From positions 184,955-248,954 of the forward strand of contig JALHNO010000003.1 of assembly GCA_022843465.1 (NCBI GenBank): a DNA stretch of 64,000 nt, read 5' to 3'. The notes beneath the pieces were generated by a model. The model saw only the letters and a program-made list of their open reading frames with translations. It was not told the origin of the DNA and ran no database searches. Position numbers and translations under genes: made by a program. Source of the DNA: Pseudomonadota bacterium (GTDB taxonomy: Bacteria; Pseudomonadota; Gammaproteobacteria; Xanthomonadales; Ahniellaceae). Position 1 is the stretch's first letter, and every line of letters starts with the position of its first letter. This document shows, in pieces, positions 57,216 through 64,000 of the stretch.

Positions 57216-58490
57216 ATGACCCAGCCCTGGTGGCAACACGATAGCCACACCGTTTTAGATGACGACATCCTGATCGACGGACATTCACTGACCCAACTGG
57301 CAAGGCAGCATGGCACGCCACTGTACGTATACAGTCGCGAAACCGTGCAGCGGCAGTTGCGCAAGATGCAGACTGCACTCGCCGCAGTGCGCATGCCGCA
57401 CCGCATCTACTATGCGATGAAATCCAACCGTCATCCCGGCGTCCTGCGGGCAATACGGGATCTCGGCGATGTCGGGATCGATACCTGTTCGCCGCGCGAA
57501 GTGGAGCTCGCTCTGGCCGCCGGTTTCGCTCCTGAGGAAATCTCCTTCAACGCGGGCATGCTGTCGACTGCCGAGCTGGCCTATCTCGCAGCCAGCGGCG
57601 TGCATTGCACACTTGATACCCTGTCCGGCTTGCGCCGCTATGCCGCCCTCGTTCCGGCCGGGACGGCAGTCGGGTTGCGCTTCAACCCCGGTGTACGCGT
57701 CGGCTATGGCGACAATCCCAAGATGGCCTATGGCGATTCGAAGTTCGGTTTCGAACCTGATGGGCTTGAACAAATTCTGGAAACGGTGGCCGCGCTGGGC
57801 TTGCGGGTCGATGCCGTCCACATGCATATCGGTTGGGGTCTGACCCAGAACAGCGTGCCCCAGGTCGCCAAGGCATTCAGCCGACTTGCCGAGATCGGTC
57901 GCCAGATCGACGGGTTGAAATACATCAATGTCGGCGGGGGCCTGGGTGCGCGCTACGTAGAGGCCGATCAGCCGCTGGAACTGTCGTCCTGGGCCACCCT
58001 GATCGCCGAGATTCTCGGCCCACTCGGGGCCACGATCTGGTGCGAGCCAGGCACCTTTGTCTCGGCCTCGTCGGGCATGTTGGTGGTCGAGGCCAATACC
58101 ACCGAGGCACGCCGCGGCGTAACCTGGCTTGGCGTCAACGCCGGTTTTGCGATCAATCCCAATCCTTCGATGTATGGAATCGCGTTGACCGCACTCGCGC
58201 TGCAGCAGCCGCGGGCCGAGGCCGCGCATGCCTATACGATTGCCGGAAATATCAATGAATCTGGCGACATCTGGGGGCGCGACATGATGCTGCCCTTGAT
58301 CCAGGAAGGCGAACTGGTCGCATTCTTTCCAGCCGGCGCCTACGGATCGAGCATGGCCAGTGATCACTGCCTGCGTGGGAAGGCAAGCGAAGTGATGCTG
58401 GAAACGATCGCCTTTCCGATACCCGCAATCCAGAACGTACTGGCTATAGCGGAACAGGGACTCCCTGGTGCCGGTTCCTGTGCGGCTTGA
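57216..58490 (+). CDS. Fold-III PLP-dependent decarboxylase, LysA-like
   Basis: The 424-residue protein belongs to the ornithine/diaminopimelate/arginine decarboxylase family. The PLP lysine is K69 in YYAMKSNRHP, the glycine loop is INVGGGLGARY, and the C-terminal GELVAFFPAGAYGSSMASDH resembles LysA. Two positions differ from ordinary diaminopimelate decarboxylase: HIGWG replaces HIGSQ, and NESGD (N347) replaces CESGD, where the cysteine normally enters the neighbouring active site. So the substrate may not be diaminopimelate. The ATG at 57216 is chosen as the one just before the domain; no strong ribosome site is seen. Confidence 0.75.
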   Translation: MTQPWWQHDSHTVLDDDILIDGHSLTQLARQHGTPLYVYSRETVQRQLRKMQTALAAVRMPHRIYYAMKSNRHPGVLRAIRDLGDVGIDTCSPREVELALAAGFAPEEISFNAGMLSTAELAYLAASGVHCTLDTLSGLRRYAALVPAGTAVGLRFNPGVRVGYGDNPKMAYGDSKFGFEPDGLEQILETVAALGLRVDAVHMHIGWGLTQNSVPQVAKAFSRLAEIGRQIDGLKYINVGGGLGARYVEADQPLELSSWATLIAEILGPLGATIWCEPGTFVSASSGMLVVEANTTEARRGVTWLGVNAGFAINPNPSMYGIALTALALQQPRAEAAHAYTIAGNINESGDIWGRDMMLPLIQEGELVAFFPAGAYGSSMASDHCLRGKASEVMLETIAFPIPAIQNVLAIAEQGLPGAGSCAA

Positions 58491-58573
58491 GCTGGATTCC
58501 TGTGGCGCGCTGATCAGTGACGAGTCCCGGCCAGGCGCGGGCGCTTGCCGCGCGGATAATCTTGACGCCGCGG

Positions 58574-58669
58574 TTGCACTTGCCGTTGCCGTTGCCGTTG
58601 CCGTTGACGTTGACGTTGCCGTTGACGTTGCCGTTGACGTTGATGTTGATGTTGATGGTGATGTTGATT
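58574..58669. repeat. Degenerate hexanucleotide tandem repeat
   Basis: About 15 units of GTTGCC / GTTGAC / GTTGAT run in tandem, grading from GTTGCC to GTTGAC to GTTGAT from left to right. All three frames stay open only briefly beyond the repeat. No gene is supported from 58491 to 59786 apart from the transposase pseudogene. Confidence 0.85.
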
Positions 58670-58675
58670 TTTTAG

Positions 58676-58804
58676 AGCGGGGCTTGCCCCGCTGTCTTTA
58701 GCTTTGCCTCTGCCTCTGCCTTTGACGAATGGAAAACCAAGTCAACCGCAGCGGGGCAAGCCCCGCTCTACAGGATCAAGGGCAAGAGCAGCGGGGCAAG
58801 CCCC
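58676..58804. repeat. REP cluster, left direct copy
   Basis: Three copies of the palindrome AGCGGGGCTTGCCCCGCT (or its partner AGCGGGGCAAGCCCCGCT) lie within this block. Over about 85 bases it differs from 59571-59660 at only about three positions, and its right end (58764-58804) is identical to 59695-59740 minus the tail. The two blocks are a direct duplication on either side of the transposase pseudogene. Confidence 0.85.
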
Positions 58805-58824
58805 ATAGGCGTCAGCCTATTTTT
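58805..58824 (+). terminator. Possible terminator downstream of the decarboxylase
   Basis: ATAGGC-GTCA-GCCTAT forms a six-base-pair stem followed by TTTT. It is 315 bases after the decarboxylase stop, next to the left REP block. Confidence 0.35.
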
Positions 58825-58886
58825 GCTGGCGAATGATTGCTCGGTCCAACGCGCAACTGTCTATCATCCTGCCTTGGTTTGCGCTC

Positions 58887-58968
58887 GCCCCGAAGGGGCA
58901 CATCAATTGAGCCCAGGGCAACGCCCTGGGTAGGCGGGCCGATGATCCCGAAGCCCTGAAAGGGCGAT
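58887..58968. repeat. Left inverted repeat of the transposase element
   Basis: This stretch holds three palindromes: GCCCCGAAGGGGC, CCCAGGGCAACGCCCTGGG and GCCCTGAAAGGGC. The same three occur in reverse order and orientation at 59434-59514. Together they frame the transposase pseudogene, whose stop codon abuts this repeat. Confidence 0.8.
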
Positions 58969-59423
58969 TCAGTCCCACACGTAGTGTTCGTCAAACGCGA
59001 CGCCATGCCGTTCAAGAAGTGCACGGATTTCGTCCTCGAACGTCCTGACACGATGATGCGCAGGCTGCCTCGCAAACATGGCGACGCACCGGTGTCAGGT
59101 TTGATTCGGACACGGAAGCGGCGCCATTGCCGGCCTGCCACGCGGAGCCAGCAAAATCCGGTCCTTGCGTCTTGAACCATTTTGACGAAGCCTGCTTCAG
59201 CTGTTCCACCACTGTGCTCCATGCCACGGTACGCTCGGGCGCAAAAAAGGGGTGAACGTGATCGGCCACCGGGTTGATCAGCACTGTCGGACGACCGAGG
59301 TATTTCAATACCGCAGCGAGATACGCGTTCACCGGTTCACGTACCTCTTCCTGCGACCAAGGCACACCGTTCTTTTTGCTGAGTACCAAAATGCACACGC
59401 AAACGCGCCAGCGATTGCGACAT
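58969..59423 (-). pseudogene. Decayed Y1/IS200-type (REP-associated tyrosine) transposase
   Basis: Read on the - strand, the gene starts MSQSLARLRVH at 59423 and ends ERHGVAFDEHYVWD at 58969, both typical of REP-associated tyrosine transposases. The HUH metal motif is kept in ADHVHPFF. Two frameshifts break it: one soon after RLRVH (the frame resumes at LVLSKKNGVPW), and one near 59060, where one surplus T in GTTTGCG separates ESNLTPVRRHV from ARQPAHHRV. The catalytic tyrosine expected in Y-x-x-x-Q after SN.x-V.R appears as histidine (RRHVARQ). It is therefore inactive. Confidence 0.82.
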
Positions 59424-59433
59424 CGATTTGACT

Positions 59434-59514
59434 CGCCCTTTCAGGGCTTTCCGGGTGACGCGCGACCATACCCAGGGCGTTGCCCTGGGCTGAATTGATG
59501 TGCCCCTTCGGGGC
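59434..59514. repeat. Right inverted repeat of the transposase element
   Basis: This is the reverse-oriented counterpart of 58887-58968, with CGCCCTTTCAGGGC, CCCAGGGCGTTGCCCTGGG and GCCCCTTCGGGGC. The copies are alike at the palindromes and less so in the spacer. Confidence 0.8.
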
Positions 59515-59570
59515 GCAAATCCTGGTGTGCCGGGCCAAAATTCAGGAACCAGCCAAACAGGTTAACGCCT

Positions 59571-59786
59571 ACGGGGCTTGCCCCGCTGTCTTTGGCTTTG
59601 CCTCTGCCTCTGCCTTTGACGAATCGAAAACCAGGTCAACCGCAGCGGGGCAAGCCCCGTTCCACAAAATCAAGAGCACGAGCAACGGGGCAAGTCCCGC
59701 TCTACAGGATCAAGGGCAAGAGCAGCGGGGCAAGCCCCGCTCTACAACATCAACGGCAAGTCAAGGGCAGCGGGGCAGGTGCCGCG
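59571..59786. repeat. REP cluster, right direct copy, abutting an ABC permease gene
   Basis: Five REP palindromes, some with mismatches (CGGGGCAAGTCCCG, CGGGGCAGGTGCCGCG), are separated by TCTACAGGATCAAGGGCAAG-like spacers. Compared with 58676-58804 it has about 40 extra bases inside. The last degenerate palindrome runs into the stop codon of the ABC permease, so the array may form part of that gene's 3' end. Confidence 0.85.
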
Positions 59787-60544
59787 CTAGACCTTGAGCT
59801 TCCAGCCGGTGCGGAAAATCCACCAGACCGCGAACAGGCAGGCCAGCAGGAAGCCGACGATGGCGCTGACGCTGACGACGATGTTGACGTCGGCCACGCC
59901 GTAAAAGCTCCAGCGGAAGCCGCTGATCAGGTACACCACCGGATTGAACAGGGTGATCTTCTGCCACAGCGGCGGCAGCATGTTGATCGAGTAGAACGCA
60001 CCGCCGAGAAAGGTCATCGGCGTAATGATCATCAGGGGTATCACCTGCAGTTTCTGCCAGTCGTCGGCCCAGAGTCCGATGATGAATCCGAACAGGCTGA
60101 AGGTGACCGCGGTCAGCAGCAGGAAACCCAGCATCCAGAACGGATGCACTACCTCGTAGGGCACAAACAGGCGCGCGGTGATCAGGATCAACGCGCCCAG
60201 CATCAGCGACTTGGTGGCGGCAGCGCCAACATAGCCGAAGACGATCTCGATCGCCGATACCGGTGCCGACAGCAATTCATAGATCGTTCCGGCCCACTTG
60301 GGCATGTAGATTCCGAACGAGGCATTGGAGATGCTCTCGTTGAGCAGGGACAGCATGATCAGGCCGGGGATGATGAAAGCCCCGTAACTGACGCCGTCAA
60401 TCGCCCCCATGCGCGAACCGATTGCCGCACCGAACACGACAAAGTACAGCGAGGTCGACAGCACCGGCGAGGCGATGCTCTGGGTGATCGTGCGGAACGT
60501 GCGCGCCATCTCGAATCGGTAGATTGCGCGTATGGCATGCCAGT

Positions 60545-60548
<4 letters not shown>
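59787..60548 (-). CDS. ABC-2 type transporter permease
   Basis: The 253-residue protein has six membrane helices and the ABC-2 layout ([70 protein letters not shown]). It would form the channel with the ATPase encoded just upstream, exporting an unknown lipid, sugar or drug-like substrate. The start overlaps the ATPase stop (ATGA). It is close to the YadH/NodJ branch. Confidence 0.9.
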
Positions 60549-61486
<938 letters not shown>

Positions 61487-61657
61487 TCCTGCCGCTTCCG
61501 CGCGATGATCGCCCGATGTTAGCCGATGCGACGTTGCCAAGGCATGGCGATATTCACTGGCACGGAACAATGTGGCGTCGTCGATTGACAAACGTCAGCC
61601 GGCGGCACTGACAGCACCATCCTTTTCCCGGTGGAGTACTTGTGCTGAGATGCGCCG

Positions 61658-62590
61658 ATGACAAACGCCATCGTACTTTCCGATCTGCACAAATCCTTTG
61701 GCAGCAAGCAGGCCGTGCGCGGTCTCGAGCTCACCGTCCCACGTGGCGCGCTCTACGGAGTGATCGGCCCCAATGGGGCCGGCAAGTCGACCAGCCTGCG
61801 GATGATTCTGTCGATCCTGTTTCCCGATCGCGGGCGCATCGAGGTGCTCGGCGAGGACTCTGCGCTGAAGGCCAAGGACCGCATCGGCTATCTGCCCGAG
61901 GAGCGCGGGGTCTACCGCAAGATGGCGGTCGCGGAGTTTCTGCACCATATGGGCATCCTGAAGGGCATAGCCCGCGATCAGGTGAAGCGGCGTGCCCAGG
62001 ATTGGCTTGAGCGTGTCGGTCTGCCCGAAGTCGGCAAGAAGAAGTGCGAGGAGCTCTCCAAGGGCATGCAGCAGAAGATCCAGTTCATCGCCGCCGTCAT
62101 CCACGATCCCGAACTGCTGATCCTGGACGAGCCGTTCAGTGGCCTCGATCCGGTCAACATGCGTCTGCTGCGCGATCTGATCATGGCCCAGCATCAGCGC
62201 GGTGCCACGGTGTTGTTTTCCACTCACGTGATGCATCAGGCCGAGCAGCTCTGTGATCACATCGTGATGCTGCATGACGGCCGCAAGGTGCTGGACGATC
62301 CGTTGACCAAGATACGTGAACGCAATGCGCCGCGGGCGTTCCGACTGGAGGCGCTCGATCCTGCAGTGGATACGATGGCCGCGCTGAGTGGTTTGCCCTG
62401 TGTCGGCCACCTGGCGCGCGAAGATGGCGTTTGTCGCATCGACCTTGTTGATGACGTGGCACTCGACGTTGCAGCTCAGGCGATCGCCGCGCGGGTGGCG
62501 CCGAGTCGGCTGGAGCTGATCCGGCCTTCGTTGGAAGACGTATTTGTCGACATTGTGTCGCAGGAACCGATGCAGGAGCAGGCAGCATGA
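61658..62590 (+). CDS. NatA-like ABC transporter ATP-binding protein
   Basis: The 310-residue ATPase has Walker A GPNGAGKST, the signature variant LSKGMQQK, Walker B LLILDEPFSGLDP and the switch histidine in FSTHVMHQAE. The LSKGMQQK form and the C-terminal RPSLEDVFVDIV block are typical of the NatA/YhaQ group. It is divergent from the other ABC pair, with 171 bases between them for both promoters. It overlaps the permease start by four bases. Confidence 0.92.
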   Translation: MTNAIVLSDLHKSFGSKQAVRGLELTVPRGALYGVIGPNGAGKSTSLRMILSILFPDRGRIEVLGEDSALKAKDRIGYLPEERGVYRKMAVAEFLHHMGILKGIARDQVKRRAQDWLERVGLPEVGKKKCEELSKGMQQKIQFIAAVIHDPELLILDEPFSGLDPVNMRLLRDLIMAQHQRGATVLFSTHVMHQAEQLCDHIVMLHDGRKVLDDPLTKIRERNAPRAFRLEALDPAVDTMAALSGLPCVGHLAREDGVCRIDLVDDVALDVAAQAIAARVAPSRLELIRPSLEDVFVDIVSQEPMQEQAA

Positions 62591-63975
62591 AAAAAATTCT
62601 GCAGATCGCGCGCCGCGAATTTGCCGCCACTGTGATGACCAAGGGTTTCTTGATCGGCCTGCTGATCATGCCGTTGATGATTGGCGTGATGGCGGTGGCG
62701 ATGCCGCTGTTGCTGAATTTCAAGTCGCCTCCGATCAAGGGCGAGATTGCCGTGATCGATCCTACCGGCGAGGTCGTCGAGCGCCTGCGCCTGCAGCTGG
62801 CACCCGAGGCCTTTGCCAGCCGGCGACAGGCGATGGACGAACGGCTCAATGCTGCCATGCCGGGCGCCGCGCAGAAGCTCGCCCAGGGCTCGGCTGCCCA
62901 GGCCCAGATCCAGGAGTCGCTGAGGCAGGTGCTCGGCGAAGTGCCCGATATCAGCCTCAGCCGGCTTTCGAGCGCGGATGGCCTGGATGCCGCCAAGGAG
63001 CGCTTGTTGCGGGCCAAGTCGGACCCGGGCGCACTGCTCGCCGTAATCGTTCTGGAGCCCGATGCCGTACGTGCGGGCGCATCCGGGGCCGAACTCGGCG
63101 GTTATGCACTCTACGTCCGCGAGAAGCTCGACGACCGACTGATCGGCGAAGTGCGCGATGCGATGAAGACGGCCGTCGTCGATGCCCGCCTCGCTGTGCG
63201 GCAACTGGACGCCGCCGAAATTCGCGCAGTCACGAAATTGGCCTACGTCCGGCCACAGGTCGTGACCCGCGATGGCGATCTCTCCAACGGCGACATCGCC
63301 GGAAAGCTGCTGCCGATGGCGTTCATGGTCCTGATCATGATCGCGGTGATGACCGCCGGCCAGCAGTTGATGACATCGACGATCGAAGAGAAGTCCAGCC
63401 GTGTCGTCGAGGTGCTGCTTGCTGCGGTATCACCGATTGAATTGATGGCGGGCAAGATTCTTGGCCAGATGGGCGTTGGCCTGCTGATGCTGCTGGTCTA
63501 TGGCGGCTTGCTGATACTCGCAATGTTCAGTTTCTCGGTCATGGGACTGATCGATCCGTGGATGCTGTTCTATCTGTTCATCTATTTCGTGATTGCCTTC
63601 ACCACGCTGGCGGCGCTGATGGCAGCGATCGGTGCGGCCGTCAACGAACTGCGTGAGGCCCAGGCCCTGCTGACGCCAGTGATCCTGGTGGCGGTCCTGC
63701 CCAGCATGCTGTGGATGCCGATCAGCAACGATCCGGATTCGCTGTTCGCCACCGTGCTCAGCCTGGTGCCGCCGATCAGTCCGTTCGTGATGATGCTGCG
63801 GCTTGCCTCGAGCACGCCGCCGCCGATGTGGCAGATCCTGTTGTCGATCGCGCTTGGCATCGCGGGCATGCTGGCCGCGGTCTGGTTTGCCGGCAAGGTG
63901 TTCCGGATCGGCCTGCTGATGCATGGCAAGCCGCCCAATCTCGCCACCCTGATCCGCTGGGTGCGGATGGCCTGA
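62587..63975 (+). CDS. NatB-like ABC-2 permease
   Basis: The 462-residue protein has one N-terminal membrane helix, a large extracytoplasmic domain (about residues 45-235) and a cluster of five or six helices, the ABC-2_3/NatB plan. Landmarks are IARREFAATVMTKGFLIGLL, MTAGQQLMTSTIEEKSSRVVEVLL and SPIELMAGKILGQM. NatAB of Bacillus exports sodium, but the group is broad, so the substrate is open. The remaining 25 bases of the window are a GC-only palindromic run. Confidence 0.9.
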   Translation: MKKILQIARREFAATVMTKGFLIGLLIMPLMIGVMAVAMPLLLNFKSPPIKGEIAVIDPTGEVVERLRLQLAPEAFASRRQAMDERLNAAMPGAAQKLAQGSAAQAQIQESLRQVLGEVPDISLSRLSSADGLDAAKERLLRAKSDPGALLAVIVLEPDAVRAGASGAELGGYALYVREKLDDRLIGEVRDAMKTAVVDARLAVRQLDAAEIRAVTKLAYVRPQVVTRDGDLSNGDIAGKLLPMAFMVLIMIAVMTAGQQLMTSTIEEKSSRVVEVLLAAVSPIELMAGKILGQMGVGLLMLLVYGGLLILAMFSFSVMGLIDPWMLFYLFIYFVIAFTTLAALMAAIGAAVNELREAQALLTPVILVAVLPSMLWMPISNDPDSLFATVLSLVPPISPFVMMLRLASSTPPPMWQILLSIALGIAGMLAAVWFAGKVFRIGLLMHGKPPNLATLIRWVRMA

Positions 63976-64000
63976 CCGGCGCGCGCCGCCGGCGCCGGCG

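Noticed and set aside
58468-58701. Open frame with long Ala-Val/Asp-Val dipeptide repeats
   Set aside because: It is a by-product of the hexanucleotide tandem repeat and overlaps the end of the decarboxylase gene. No ribosome site or family resemblance was seen.
58574-59786. Possible CRISPR array
   Set aside because: The repeats are hexamers and palindromic REP units with irregular spacing. There are no unique spacers of even length and no cas genes.

Overview
The window is a GC-rich, densely coded stretch of a gammaproteobacterial chromosome. The gene order fits the Lysobacterales (Xanthomonadales), perhaps a Rhodanobacteraceae-like lineage. That placement is inferred from synteny: a tRNA cluster followed by tig-clpP-clpX-lon-hup, then tRNA-Val/tRNA-Asp-ppiD-fabI; gloB beside methyltransferase-rnhA-dnaQ; an SAH riboswitch in front of ahcY; and rpsP-rimM-trmD-rplS. 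No prophage, integron or CRISPR array is visible. The only mobile-element trace is a decayed REP-associated transposase locus near 59 kb.

Layout. 1-1.2 kb: REP-like repeats, then six tRNA genes. 1.2-10 kb: protein quality control (trigger factor, ClpP, ClpX, Lon, HU, PpiD). 10-15.4 kb: fabI, a lytic transglycosylase, glyoxalase II, a methyltransferase, rnhA and dnaQ. 15.5-26 kb: an accessory-looking block with an exported multiheme cytochrome, a membrane Ser/Thr kinase, a PP2C phosphatase, a 1435-residue Ig-repeat autotransporter and a divergent exported caspase-like protein. 26-31 kb: ilvE, metF, a membrane diguanylate cyclase and riboswitch-controlled ahcY. 31-36 kb: the rpsP operon, htpG and hslR. 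36-44 kb: mostly membrane proteins (M50 peptidase, Ca/Na antiporter, DUF808, SLC13-type transporter, MscS channel, DUF389). 44.7-54.6 kb: a chemosensory operon cheW-cheR-cheW-mcp-cheA-cheB-hybrid kinase. 54.7-58.5 kb: a secreted lectin-like protein and a divergent fold-III PLP decarboxylase. 58.5-59.8 kb: repeats and the transposase pseudogene. 59.8-64 kb: two divergent ABC transporter gene pairs.

How parts work together. clpP, lon and htpG each have an upstream sequence close to the heat-shock sigma-32 consensus, so the proteases and Hsp90 may form one local heat-shock regulon. ahcY and metF serve the SAM/homocysteine cycle, and ahcY is headed by a well-matched SAH riboswitch. The chemosensory operon has the protein set of a Wsp-type alternative-function pathway (TPR-bearing CheR, two CheW proteins, CheA with a fused receiver, CheB). 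Its last gene is not a WspR-type diguanylate cyclase but a soluble REC-GAF-PAS-histidine kinase with a cysteine-rich GAF domain. This is the most interesting system in the window.

Limits. Families were assigned by reading motifs and comparing with remembered family features; no search was run. Promoters and terminators are consensus matches only.
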